Assembly (NCBI GenBank): GCA_038503035.1
Contig: JAVSML010038996.1
Location: 1-64,000, forward strand
Direction of reading: 5' to 3'
Length of the DNA stretch: 64,000 bases
From: Crocodylus rhombifer
Taxonomy: Eukaryota > Chordata > Crocodylia > Crocodylidae
This document shows positions 1 to 10,800 of the stretch, in pieces. Under the pieces are notes generated by a model that saw only the letters and a program-made list of their open reading frames with translations, was not told the DNA's origin and ran no database searches. Made by a program: the position numbers and the translations under genes. Within the stretch, counting starts at the first letter, position 1. Each line of letters starts with the position of its first letter.

Positions 1-1130
1 ACCTCCAAAATATCCACTTTGGCCAGCTCTCCCTCATCTGCTTTCAGATTTCTGGAAATACAAAACTGAAAGGCATGAGTGGTAATGTAGGATATACATT
101 TCAGGCAGACATTTCATAGCCTTATTTAGTTTAGGGGAGTTTTTCTTCAGATCCATTCTTGACTTCCCGGCTTTTCTCTCTGATGGTGACTGAATCTTAA
201 AATGCTGGGAATGTTTGAGTTTGGATAAAACTTCAGGTCTCAGCTTTGCAATTTGGAACTTTATGCAGTTAAAACACATACATAATTCACTGCTGTAAAG
301 CTCTGTCAAATATAGCTGTCCCATGCAATAGTGTTTACAGTAAAAGGCTCTACTGAAGTATAATTAAATATTGAGAAACAGGCGTACTATGTTCTTGTCA
401 CTCATAGTACAAATACAGCATTGAGAAAGGCATTGTTGGCTGGGGCATTTCAGTTGCTCAGACCTGAGAAGTATCCATAACCATTTAGCCCTTGGTCTCT
501 TAGCTGAGATCACCAATATGGGTGTCAAAAGGCATCAATTTTTGTGATGGCTTTTATGATACTTGCACAGCTCCTCATGAGGAAACTGGATGGAAACCAT
601 CAGCAACAGTGGACTATTTTATGCATGTCCAGAGTTTTGCTGGTCTTAGATCCGGGAGCCCCTGTAGCAGGAAGGAAAGAATTATGGTTGCTTCCAGGTC
701 TTTTCACTCATGGCAGTTGCTGGATTTCTACAAGAAACTTTGTGTAGTCCCAATCCTCCCTACTTCGCTCAGGAGTAGGAGCCGTACTTGCAAAACACTC
801 AACCCTCCTTAGTGGCTAAGGTTGGTTTTGGGTACTGCGGATTCTCTTTATTATATGCATCCCCCCCCACCATTTCTAGTCACTCATAAAATCAGAAATC
901 CTGCATTTCCCTGTCTAACTATCCCAGTTGCCTTTCTTCTCTGGCTAGAGATTTCCTCCTGTGCCCACTGACTTCCCCAGAAGCAGGGGGGACCTGCTTC
1001 CTCATCTGTCTGATTAATAAGAGTTGTTTATATAGTAAGGCCTTAAACAACCCCAAGAGTTTGGAAATGATGGAAACCCTCATGTGCCGAGGCTTGGAAC
1101 ATCTACCTAGTAGGCTTCAGGAGGAAACTT
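1..1130. other. Non-coding stretch, no feature recognised
   Basis: AT-rich sequence with only short, unconserved reading frames. I see no repeat family, RNA gene or exon. Confidence 0.5.
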
Positions 1131-1720
1131 TTTCTCAGGGGGTAGGTGTGCAGGAGCGGAGGAGCTGACGAGCCCCAAGACGCATGAGGCGGGACCACCC
1201 GCAGTAACAGGCTGCCCACGGCCCCAGAGGGCGGGACACTCACTTACCTGTTACAGGTGGGGGAATGACACTGGCGGTATAAAGGGCACGCTGGAACCAA
1301 GGAGGAGGCGGGCAGAACCGGAAAAGCCGGGATGGGAGCTGGACGCCGGGGAGAGCCCAGAACGGCAGATGCACGCCGGCACTCGCCGCGCATGTACGTT
1401 CTGGGGCAGGGGTAAGGCCCCGAGAGATGGTGCGAGTCGGGGCTGATAGGGCCAGGAGCGGCTGGCTCCGGCAGGGCAAAGGGGGCACAGATGGACTGGT
1501 GGCGCAACCTTAGCGGTGAGGAGCCAAGCAGTCCGGGAAGAGACGAGGCCCCAGGCGGGGCAGAAGGCCCCTTCTGAGAGAAGGAAAAGGGGAGCACCCA
1601 GCGAGAAAGGCAGACTCTGATGAGAGTAAACATCAGAGCCCAAAGTCCGCAGCTCCTTACGGGAGCAGTATTTGGGGGTCCTACTTTTGTTATTGTTCAG
1701 TTAAGCTTTGTGTTCCCCAA
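1130..1720 (+). promoter_or_regulatory. CpG-rich block with TATA box; promoter or LTR remnant
   Basis: GC content and CpG density rise sharply against AT-rich flanks. A TATA motif (tataaa, 1278-1283) lies in a GC-rich context, so a plus-strand start near 1305-1315 would be expected. Just upstream is the palindrome acctgttacaggt. The block ends near 1720 in a T-rich stretch followed by a purine-rich run. This order (GC-rich region, TATA box, GC-rich transcribed part, T-rich end, purine run) would fit a solo LTR of a Ty3/gypsy or ERV-like element, but also a CpG-island promoter of a non-coding transcript. I could not find matching LTR ends or a second copy. A 72-codon frame follows at 1800-2018 but resembles no protein I know. 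Confidence 0.35.
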
Positions 1721-2019
1721 AGGGGGAGAGTTGGAGGATTGAAGCAGACTCACACGGAGGCCCGGGCAAGGGTGTAGGGGTGGAGGAGCCCTCAGAGCGA
1801 TGGACCCTGTGCAGCTCGAAGTCTCATTTTTGGACGTGCATGCGTCGGACAACACACTGAACTGGAGAATCATCAATCGTGGCAGGCGAGTTGGACGTGT
1901 GCAGCCCCTGAGTGAGTATTCTATATTGCCAGGGAACCTAGTGGGACAGTGGCAGCCCAGGAGACGGACTGACGCGTCCACAGTAGGTTATTCCACAAGG
2001 GCCTACTCCCAACTATGAA

Positions 2020-3640
2020 GCATCTAGTATTGAACCACGTCAACTAGATGGGCTATTAGGCCGAGGTAGTATATCAATTTCTGCATGGTAGTGATATTTT
2101 ATATGGGAAAACAAGTTAATAGAATCCTGAGCTTCATCTTGGGATAGCTCCTCCTTCATTCTGGGATAGCTTTGTATAGCTCCTCCTGAGCTATTATGTT
2201 GCTTCTCCTCTAGCTTGAGAAATGCTGCTTTATGGGGAAGTAGCCAAATGAGACAAGGGAAAAAGAAGATCCTGTCAGTTCCAATCAAATGATATTGTCA
2301 GGTGGTAACTTGGTTTTGTCACTAAGGTTTTCCTGAAAGCATTATTTTTCTAAACTGAATTTGCCATGGAGCTGCTCTGAGGGGGAAAAAAAATCAGTAT
2401 AATGTCCAACACTAATGGTTTATGACCGACAGTGAATTCAGCAAGCTTCCAGTTGGGCTTTGATGTTAACTATTTAAATATCATAGGGTCTGATTCAAAA
2501 GACAATAATTGCAGGTCATTATTACTGGTGTTATTAGATTATGTTAGATATTAGCTTTTAGGCTTAGGGCACTATGTACTAATACTCTCTGAAATGGAAC
2601 ACCTGAACAAGCGATGAAGTTAAATTAGCCCCTAATTGAATGAATTGCAGCTCCACACTTTTGTTGTTGCCTTGAAAACGGATGAGATGGGTGCCTTTAG
2701 ACTGTAAATTCGACATGTCCACTACATAAAATGAGTTCAGGTTCTGCAAAATGATCAAATCTTTCCCTTATGTTATTGGAAAGAAATGGCGCTTGTAACA
2801 AACAGGTCAGGAATGGGTTATGCTTAATGCGCATTCCAGGGACTAGCTCATTAGGTAGTGTCAACTCATCCAATAGATGAATTTAGATGTGTTGAGGAAC
2901 TGGGTCTTGTGTGTTACAAACATGCACACACAAGACCTCTGCATAACCCTTTACCTCTTCTTTGACAGAAGTCAGACCAGACAGGAAGGAGAACTTTTCC
3001 TCACTGAGTGTTTCCTCACTAATAGTTTCTGCAGGCAAGCTACAATTTCTGCTGTGCCTCTGGCAGCATCAGACACAAAATCAACCCTTCATGGATTGTG
3101 ATGAAGCACACTTGCATGGCAAGCTGTTACAACAGAGTTGGCTAAAAAGGATTGCAGCTGCTTACTTTCCTTTATGGAACTTGCTGCAATGATGCACACT
3201 TTCATGCCTCAGGAGCAGGGTATAGCAATATTGTCTATAAGCAGCCTTCCTAAATACTGCTCACATTTTCATGGAGTGGGAAAGGTAGAGGTTCATTTGT
3301 TAAAACATGCTTCAGGATCACAACACAGAAGTGCTCTAAAAACTGCAGCTTTTTTCCAGATGCAGTGAAAAGACAGGGGTTTTCCTTTCTAAAGCCTTGC
3401 TCCTATTCCTGTAGCCAATAGCCTTGTTTCTATTCCTGGATCTCTGATGATGTTTCAGGCGTTGTAGTTGGCTGAATGACAGTTTAATTGTGAAGGGAAC
3501 TTATATTTGCATTGATATGGCACTGTTATTTTTTTTTATAGAACTAGATCCAAAGCCCACTGAAGGAGGATGTTTTCCACTGGCTTATATGAGCTTTCAT
3601 GCCTACAGATCTCAAGTGGATATTTAAATATTTGAATCTA
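2020..3640. other. Non-coding stretch, no feature recognised
   Basis: AT-rich DNA with scattered stops in all frames. No family recognised. Confidence 0.45.
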
Positions 3641-3649
3641 ATAACCAGG

Positions 3650-3745
3650 TATCATGGTTTTCTCTGATTTTAAAAAAAAAATCCCCAATTTTCGGATTTA
3701 AAAAAGCAGAGATGTGGATTTTCTGGAAAATTATGAATTGGAAAA
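3650..3745 (-). repeat. Partial copy of the foldback family seen at 7736-8015
   Basis: The run beginning ggttttctctgatttt, then an A-tract, a ccccaatttt-type motif and another A-run resembles the reverse complement of the right end of the foldback element at 7736-8015. It is followed by a gtggattttctgg-like segment also present there. Only one end is preserved. The match is visual, so family assignment is tentative. Confidence 0.4.
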
Positions 3746-3972
3746 TTTTCCAATGAGCTAAGTGGAGTGTGATCTGATTTAGCATGTTTATTTGACTTAT
3801 ATTTAGTAAACAAAACTTAAAAAGTACCCCCATGTTAATTTTATGTCCCAATAGCCACAAGTATTTGAACTGAAATATTTGGTTAGGAAAAAAAATTAAA
3901 TACAGCACACTCTAACGTGGTTTCAATGTTATAGTCAAACAAATTCAAACCTTCATGTGCAAAGAAATTAAT

Positions 3973-3978
3973 TTTATT
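3973..3978 (-). terminator. Candidate polyadenylation signal of the hAT transposase
   Basis: An AATAAA hexamer reads on the minus strand about 55 bases past the last stop of the hAT transposase frame (4032). The position fits the 3' end of a transposase transcript, but such hexamers are common in AT-rich DNA. Confidence 0.3.
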
Positions 3979-4382
3979 GCAATACTTATAAACATGTAAA
4001 GACAATACACAATAAATAGCATGTACTTCCCTTAGATTGTTTGTCTAAATTTTAAGAAAAAAAAGACACTGAAAACTGTTGAGACACTAGTTTTAGCACA
4101 CCCAAAGAACTGTGCGTGATATGCCATGGTTGCCCACTCATCTCCTTCAACAGAGTTTAACTCTTCCACTGAGGCCATTGCGGCACCTCCAGTTTCACCG
4201 TCACTATCCGTAGAATCACATGCACTGCTTATTAGTTCCGTTTCAGAATTGGATTGAGGCAAACCTGATTCAGAACTACTTGAACCACGTTCTCTTTCAC
4301 TAAAGGATGGTTTTACCAATGAGTCTATGGGCAAGGGCAACTTATCATCACACTGCATCTTCTTCACTAATTGTGCTTCTGA

Positions 4383-4681
4383 CCAGTGGTGACATGTAGG
4401 AAGTGCATGCTGGTGCACCCCCTGACTGGCCACACTCCCCACTTAGGCAATGGGCAGGGGGAGCAGGCAGGAGCACTGGTGCTCCCCTGTGAGCACCAGC
4501 TGTGGAGTGGGAGCGCTGGATATAGGAGACTGGTCACGGGGGTGGATATAGGAGGTTGGTCCCATGGTCAATGAGATTGGCTGTGGGGGGCCCCTTTCCT
4601 TCCTCCGGTCACTGACTGGTCACTGGGGGAGAGACGGGGCACATGCCCCCCCCCCCGACTAAGGTGGTACCAGTCTTCTAA
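4383..4681. mobile_element. Non-autonomous hAT-type element inside the transposase
   Basis: A GC-rich 299-bp block splits the C-terminal coding part of the hAT transposase. Exact 8-bp direct repeats gcttctga flank it (4375-4382 and 4682-4689); removing one copy plus the insert joins the minus-strand frame without a gap (ENQSEA to AQLVKK). The 8-bp TSD is the hAT hallmark. The left end (cagtggtgacatgtagg) resembles the left end of the element at 7343-7653 (tagGGGTGatgcatagtgg). Terminal inverted repeats are poor. It has no coding capacity. Confidence 0.8.
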
Positions 4682-6544
4682 GCTTCTGACTGATTCTCCA
4701 GAAGCAAGAGATTTTGAGAAATAGAAACATGCTTAGCGGTGCATTCGTTTATTAGTCTATTTGTCTTTTTTGTCTTGATTGAGCTGAATGCCTTTCAGTT
4801 CTGTTCACAAGAAGCTGCTGTTGGTGGCATGCTTAGGATCCTTAGAGCAATCCTGGACAACAGGTGGGTGTTACAGTATCCCTTCCACCATGTGAGAGGA
4901 GACATATACTTTGCTGCCTGCCAAATGAGGTCTTTGCTCCAAAGTTTTTCTTTTGTGCGGTACTCAGCAATGTCTGTCATCACAGCTATTTCATCTATGT
5001 TGGGGACATTCTTAGCTACTTCTGTAATTGTATCAAGAGCAGTAAATAATTCCCCTTCTGATAAATGTTGTCCTCTGTGTTGAGGATCTAAAACGTTTGC
5101 TGCCAGGTGAACTGGATGATAGCAAAACTCAGATCTCTTAGTAAACATTTGTTTTACTTCTTTTTTGGAAAGAGGTGAAGAAGGCAAAAGCTCAATTAGA
5201 TTTTCATTGAGTTGTCTGAATACCTCTGGAATATTTGAAAGACTTGATACATCTCTTTCAAGTTTATTGATAGCCACAGAAACAGGGAGTAGCAAACGAA
5301 TGCTCCTTGAACTCAAACCAAAGACAAATCGTGGTCGAGAATCTGCTTCCCAAGTTTCATGGGAATAATCTGAGATAGTGTCATCTATTGAATTGCATTT
5401 CAAACAGTTCTTTGTGTGCAGCAAACTATGTAGACACTTTGTAGCTGAACCTCATCTAGTTTCTCCTGGTAATAAAGGTGCACTTTCCTTCCCCTGCTTC
5501 TCTTTCTGTAATTTCTTTAAAGTCTAATTAGCAACATGATGATTGTTGAATACCTTCACAATCACTTTGCAGTTTGCCAATATTGCCTTCACTGTGTTCG
5601 CACTTACTATATTCCTTGCCAGAAGATGCAACACAGCCAAATACTATTAAATGAACATACTTTTCTTTAATATTTGCCATGCAGCTTTCATGTTACTCGC
5701 GTTATCAGTTACAAGGGCTTGTACCCTGGAGGGACCTGCACTTTCAGTCTCTTCACTCAGTAATTGGGCTATGTACTCACCTGTATGACGAGAAGATTTG
5801 GTAACAGTTGCTTTCAGGAATATTGGTGCAGGTGTTGCTAACATAATGTTCAATAAAGGATTTCCTTGTATATCAGTCCATCCATTTGACATCAGAGTCA
5901 GTGATTCTGCTTGACCAGTCCTTTGAATAACCATTGTTTGAACCATACCAAACTTTCTACCTAAGAGAGAATGTGATGAGCGATAATGTGGCAGCAGCTT
6001 ATATGATGGGCCAATTAGTTTGTAGTGTTCCTTCCAGTATTGATTTTCAGTTATGGAAAGAGGTGTACTACTTGCAAATTTAGCTTGAGCTAATCTGTCT
6101 CATTTGCTTTTTCTTGATCTTTTGACATTTTATCCACCAAATTTGATAAAAAACTTGACTGTCTTGAATAGCTACTCATGGTGGATCACATGTCTAGTGA
6201 TGGTGATCTTGAAAGGGAGGATCCTGCTGCTTCTTCCCCCAGACCTGGCAGTTCATCATTTTCATTTTCCATTTTTTGCAAATTTGCTATTTCATTTCAG
6301 CTACCAAGTTCCTGCAACAAAAAGGGGAAAGGATTTTTATTTTAGCTTGTTCTAGTCTGGCCTCATCCATCAGAAGGAGGAGCAGCAGGGAACTTGCTTT
6401 CCCCCCTCCCTGCCAGAAAGAACCCGCTGCTGTCAATTTGCTGCTCAGTTGCCCTGGGACTGCAGAGGCAAAGGGAAATTTAGTCTGGCCTCGACTAAGC
6501 TTGCTCTTCTGGGTTGAAATAGTTAACTATTTATCTATTATGTA

Positions 6545-6633
6545 ATTTAAACAAAATATATGTTAAGCGTAAGCCACTTCGGGTGCTTAGTGCAAGCATA
6601 AAAGCAGGATACAAATATTTTAAATAAATAAAT
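6545..6633 (+). mobile_element. 3' tail of a non-LTR LINE or SINE
   Basis: The motif gtaagccacttcgggtgctt, then aagcaggatacaaatatttt and an aaataaataaat end, is the kind of 3' tail shared by sauropsid LINEs and their SINE partners. The same tail type, more diverged, ends the LINE piece at 20960-21320 on the other strand. It lies in the presumed intron of the hAT transposase. Its 5' limit is unclear and may reach to about 6350. Confidence 0.5.
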
Positions 6634-6737
6634 CAACAATAGTCCAGATTTGCATTAACAACTTTTAAAATTATAATGTTTTAAAACAATATAGATGCTA
6701 CTCTATACCACACATTATTTAACATATTAATTTGTTT

Positions 6738-6743
6738 ACTTAC
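6738..6743 (-). other. Putative 5' splice site of the hAT transposase
   Basis: On the minus strand the BED-finger frame runs into tat-GTAAGT, a consensus donor, at the point where hAT-like similarity stops. Similarity resumes about 450 bases downstream near 6290. An intron between BED exon and core exon is common in hAT genes, so this is a plausible functional donor in the ancestral element. Confidence 0.5.
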
Positions 6744-7342
6744 ATAGGATTTCTGAAGTAGACTTTTCTCAGATGATGATGTTGTTCTACCACTTTGTTG
6801 TATTAGCGTTCTGTATGTGGTTTGTACTCTTTCACGACAGTTTATACATGTTATTAAACGTTTCTTCATTCTTGTTGTGTTGTTAGTATACTCCTGCCTG
6901 CAATATTTACATCTACCAACTTTCTTCCTTCAGTGGCTTGAACTTCACTACAATGATGCCACACGCTAGTTTTTTTCTGATTAGGCATTATTATGACTAC
7001 TTCAAACCAAAAGCACTAAAAAAACTAACAGAACTTATGCAAACACTTCCAACTTCCCCAACTCAAGAAAAGAAATGAGACACTGCTCTGTGTGTTTGTT
7101 GAACTGAAAGTGAAACAAAAATTAACTAGTTTTAGTTTTGGTTTTGCTTTCATTTGCAGTCTGAGATCAAATAAGAATTTTAGCTTTGGTTTTGATTTGA
7201 CCTGCATGGCCAATTAGGTGAATTCATAACTTGATTTTTATTTGGATTATTATGTGAGTGTATTTACCCTCCTGTTTACAAATCAATAAAACATATATGT
7301 ACTCTCTCTCAGACTTCCTAGTATAATCACCTGAAAAACATT

Positions 7343-7653
7343 TAGGGGTGATGCATAGTGGGTGCACGCAGGTGCATGTTCTGCCCCTGAGCATGGTGGT
7401 GCACCCCTTGTAAAAAGGCACTGCCAACAGTTTCAGCAGCGCCTGCAGGCGGTCACCACTCTCCACCCCATCACCGACACTGCTGGTGGCATCTGCAGGT
7501 GGTCAGCGCTCATCACCCCTCTGCCCTTGCCACCAACAGTGCTGGTGGTGTCTGCAAGACCACCTTGCTTATTGCCACCGTGCTCCCGCCACTGCCAGTG
7601 CAGCCGTGCCCCCCAGCCCCCCCCTCAACTGCAAGGAGCATGCGCTGTTCATG
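7343..7653. mobile_element. Non-autonomous hAT-type element with 8-bp TSD
   Basis: A GC-rich 311-bp block is bounded by exact 8-bp repeats aaaacatt (7335-7342 and 7654-7661). It starts taggggtgatgcatagtgg, a typical hAT terminus, and carries repeated gtgcac/ggtgcaccc motifs near the left end. The right end matches the inverted left end poorly. It resembles the nested element at 4383-4681 at its left end and in its poly-C right part, so the two probably belong to one family. It has no coding potential; reading frames across it are chance products of GC-rich sequence. Confidence 0.75.
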
Positions 7654-7735
7654 AAAACATTAATTACAACTTTGACACTGCCAAGCTTGCCTAATATGGT
7701 ATTGGCATCCATTCATTGTTACTAATGAATTTTTA

Positions 7736-8015
7736 GAAATGGAAAATTTCCCATGGAAAAATAAAGCACTGGAAAATTTCCTGCCACACATTTCTGAAAA
7801 ACATAACCCAAAATCCACATATTTCTGTGATCAAAATGAAACACTGCTAGATATACATCTGTATACACATGCATATATAATATACATATCTATATACACA
7901 CACACAGAGATTTTAGTGGTGTTTCATTTTGATCATGGAAATATGTGGATTTTGGGTTACTTTTTTTAATCTAAAAATTAGGGATTTTTTTTTTTTTTCA
8001 GAGAAAACCAGGCTC
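7736..8015. mobile_element. Foldback (palindromic) element with AT-rich loop
   Basis: Two arms are near-perfect inverted copies: about 7804-7852 (aacccaaaatccacatattt, then tgatcaaaatgaaacac) and about 7912-7960 (its reverse complement). The roughly 60-bp loop is an AT/AC-rich microsatellite (tatacacatgcatatataat). Outer parts are A/T-tract rich and less well paired. This is typical of a foldback MITE; superfamily unknown. A partial relative lies at 3650-3745. Confidence 0.65.
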
Positions 8016-8099
8016 CCAGCTAGTAACAGCCTGTGTGGATAAGGTGTTTAGTCCTTTTGGCAGATGGGGAAGCTGAGTTATGGACAAAAAAACTATAAT

Positions 8100-8345
8100 G
8101 ATTTAAAGGGGTCATCAGTTGCCAAGCTGGGAAATGTCTGTCATCCTGCACAAAGTATTTTAACGAAAACATTGTTTTTTTCATCAAAACTTTTCAGGTT
8201 TTTATCAAAAACCTGACAACTGGAAAAAGCATAAGGTTTAGGTTTTTCTTAAGAAACCTGGAAAAATTGGAGATAAAAAAAGAAATTATTTCCTAAATGT
8301 TTCCATTTAGTAAAAGCCATTTTCTGTCATAAAAAATGGAAATGC
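8100..8345. repeat. AT-rich run of short hairpins, possible decayed MITE
   Basis: Several short inverted repeats are packed here, for example tcaggttttt paired with aaaaacctga near 8197-8218 and aggttt with aaacct near 8240-8262. It may be an eroded palindromic element like its left neighbour. No termini can be fixed. Confidence 0.3.
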
Positions 8346-8602
8346 TTTCATAGAAAATTTTTGGGTCGCGCTAATAAATACCATAAAAGAATCTGTATTA
8401 GTATCTGCTCAGCTGTGGCAGCCACAGGAAAACACACACCTAGAAATTTAAAGGGGAGAAAAATAAATGTTTGGCTGCATAACTGGAAGAATCTAGCTTG
8501 CTTTCTTTTGAAGGGAAAAAATGGGGTCCAGTGCTTATACATACTTTCCATTTATACATCTGAAGGGCCTTTTCAAGGGAAGTATCATTTGTTCCCATTT
8601 TA

Positions 8603-8706
8603 TAGAATCATAGAGAAGTAGGGCTGGAAGGGACCTTGAGAGGTCATTTAGTCCAACCTCTCTGCCTCCCTATCCAAACCATCCTATATAAATCCATTGC
8701 CTAACC
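8603..8706 (-). mobile_element. CR1 LINE 3' end (antisense)
   Basis: The segment tagaatcatagagaagtagg, then ggctggaagggaccttgag and gtccaacctc, is the reverse complement of the conserved CR1 3' region, which ends in short ATTCTATG-like repeats. It is 5'-truncated, as most CR1 copies are, and stops where a hAT-type terminus begins at 8707. Confidence 0.8.
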
Positions 8707-9312
8707 CAGGGGTGGGCAAAATACACAGGATCTGGCCCACGGTAGACTCCATTCCCAATGCCACAATGCACTCCTTCAGTGTCCCTACCTGAAGAAACAG
8801 GGCTCTGCTTCAGCCCTGGCCCCATGCTGTCACTGCCCCAAGACCCCAGGGTCTCCACCGAGATCATCCTGGAGCTGTGTGGGCAGGGTGTGTGGCTGGG
8901 CTGGGGACTGTCTGGGGCTGGTATCTTGGGGTGGTGACAGCATGGGGCCAATCCACTCCCTGCAATCCACTCCCTGCACACCCTTGCCCATGAAACTCGC
9001 ACCCATCACAGGGGTGGGCAGGCAGCGGATCATGGCTCTGCCTCAGCCCCAGCCCTGACCCCATGCTGTCACTGCCCCAAGATCCTGGAGTCTTCCTAGC
9101 CCCACCTGCGTATCTCTCGCCCAGCTATATCCCCATCCCAGATGCCCAGCCGCATGCCCCTGCCCATGTGGGACCTGCCTCCAGTGGTGCATGCAGGCGG
9201 TAGGGCATGAGTGACTGGGCAGTGGGTCTAGGGCCAGTAGTAGCAGTACTGCCAGGGCTGCTGGGAAATGGATTCCAGCCGCGGGCTGGATCTGCCATTT
9301 TGCCCATTCCTA
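8707..9312. mobile_element. Non-autonomous Charlie-like hAT element
   Basis: The left end caggggtgggcaaaat and the right end (reverse complement taggaatgggcaaaat) form a good terminal inverted repeat, extended inward by ggatctggccc versus gatccagccc. CAGGGGTGGGCAAA is a common hAT-Charlie-type terminus. The 606-bp interior is GC-rich and non-coding, and holds three copies of a 26-bp motif (8818-8843 and 9057-9082 direct, about 8924-8949 inverted). I could not see an exact 8-bp TSD. Confidence 0.7.
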
Positions 9313-9439
9313 GAACCTCTTAGAAATAAATTAATTTGCCAAACTCTTTTTCCCTAGCACACAACCATGATAAAGCCTAGACCCTTTTGAATTTCTTTCG
9401 GACAACCTCAAGGTAATTACTTGGGCACTTGTGGTATTT

Positions 9440-9870
9440 TGAGGTATAAATGGAATGTATTCCAGCTCAGCAAGTATGGGTGGTGAAGAAGTTTTGGTTG
9501 ATACTGCCCAGGATTAAATGTGTAGGTGGTAAAGGAGAGGGTGTTCTCTGCAAAGAGCCCAGATTCTGGAATTTGTTTCTAACAGGTATGCCAAAGCCCT
9601 GAGGCTTGCCACATTTAGGCAGGATGTAAGGCTCATCTCTTTGTTGAGATTTTTCCCTGACACCCTAGCAACCCTGCCAGGTGTGTGGTTATCTCCTGGG
9701 ATTGTTCCTCTTTAGAGAAATATTATTGGATGTTCTGAGGGTGTAAACCAAATGCTGAATGCTGATATAGGAATGTTGTCTTTGCTTATCTCAGTACCTG
9801 CAAACGGTGCTCAGGTACTTGAAAGTTCAAAGCACTTGTATTCTATTAGCAGAAAGGAGGGCTTTTTTGT
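9440..9870 (+). mobile_element. Very degraded LINE 3' coding end
   Basis: Around 9548-9660 the plus strand can be read with one frameshift as FWNLFL then KALRLATFRQDVRLISLLRFF. This resembles the WNSLP...FK..L C-terminus of L2/CR1-type reverse transcriptases. No other domain is readable and the 3' tail is not recognisable. Tentative. Confidence 0.3.
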
Positions 9871-10164
9871 TTTTGTTATTGGGTTGGTTTTTGTTTTTAT
9901 TTATATTGGCCACTAGACCTTCAGGTAGCCTTCTCTGTGAAAGCTAAATGAAGAATTTGCCAGGTTCTTGAGTTTCACCACAAAATTGAAACTTAGTTCA
10001 GGTTCAGTAAAGGACTGCTAAAGATTTCATGATGGAAATTTTAGAAATTCACAAACAACTCGGCTGCTTTTTGCTTCTTGCTTACCTACGCAGTTTTAAA
10101 CCAATGGCCAGATATTAGACTGTCTTCCCTGGTGCATACTGAGCACTCAGATGTGCTCTGACCA

Positions 10165-10300
10165 GTGGCTATGATTTGGGAGCCCTGGGTTCTACTCTTA
10201 ATTTACCTGCTAATAATGTTCTGTGCAACCTGGCAGGTGGCACTACATCTCTGTGGGTCTCTGTTCTACTTCCCTTTGTCTGTCTTGTCTCTTGGTTGTG
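10165..10300 (+). mobile_element. MIR/CORE-type SINE fragment
   Basis: The order tgggttctactctt, then ctgtgcaacctggcaggtgg and catctctgtgggtctctgtt, follows the MIR layout (tRNA-related B-box side, then the conserved core with its gtgacc...caagt...ctctgtgcctcagtt motifs), strongly diverged. Confidence 0.5.
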
Positions 10301-10800
10301 ATTCAGGGCAGCTGTTTCTTGCCAGTGGTTTCTACAGCACCCAGACCAATGGGACTCTGATCTCAGCTGGCAGCTCTAGGTTCTGCTGCCTTTCAAATAA
10401 TAATAATCCTTAGATACCTATAATTCAAGCTGTCCAGGATTTTTTTTTTCAAAATATTTCTTTTTCAGAAAATTCTGAAGGTTTTCATAGGAGCAAGATG
10501 GCTTCAGCAAAACTTTCCCTGAGAAGGATCCTCAGGTCCAGGATGAAATTTCTGGCCAAAGCCACAGAGAAAGAAAGAGAACTTCACTCCAAATTTCCAC
10601 CCCTGAAAAGTTGGTAGTTTAGTAGTTAAAGCACTCACTTGGGAGAAAACAACTCCAAGTGTAATTCCCTGCTCTTCTTGACTCAGAGCAAGGTCTTGGC
10701 ATGTGGATTCCCACCTCCCAGATAAGAGCTCCAACTGTACAGATCACTCTCATTTCTCCTCACCAGTGTAAACCCAAAAAAGATTTACCCTGTGGTGGTT

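Larger units (their letters stand above)
4032..6988 (-). pseudogene. hAT-family transposase pseudogene (BED finger + DUF659-like core)
   Basis: hAT transposases excise and insert DNA transposons and leave 8-bp target duplications. From an ATG at 6988 the minus strand encodes an N-terminal BED-like zinc finger (VWHHC start, then CKYC and a CINC pair after a frameshift) to about 6745. A consensus 5' splice site suggests an intron. Coding resumes near 6290, giving a VDKMSKDQEKAN stretch, a KEHYKLIGPSYKLLPHY segment, and a DUF659-like core at 5946-5647 (SNGWTD, VTDNASNMKAAW). After stops come VIVKVFNN, GETR-stop-GS, and the long frame 5424-4795 ending in the dimerisation region (LSRIALRILSMPPTAASCEQN). 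The conserved Trp is a stop in both GETRWGS and CERNW. A C-terminal tail lies at 4382-4032, cut off by a 0.3-kb insertion. It is clearly a hAT relative but dead: stops, frameshifts and insertions are all present. Confidence 0.88.

Noticed and set aside
1800..2018. 72-codon frame after the CpG-rich block
   Set aside because: Retains CpGs but resembles no protein I know and is too short to call without comparison.
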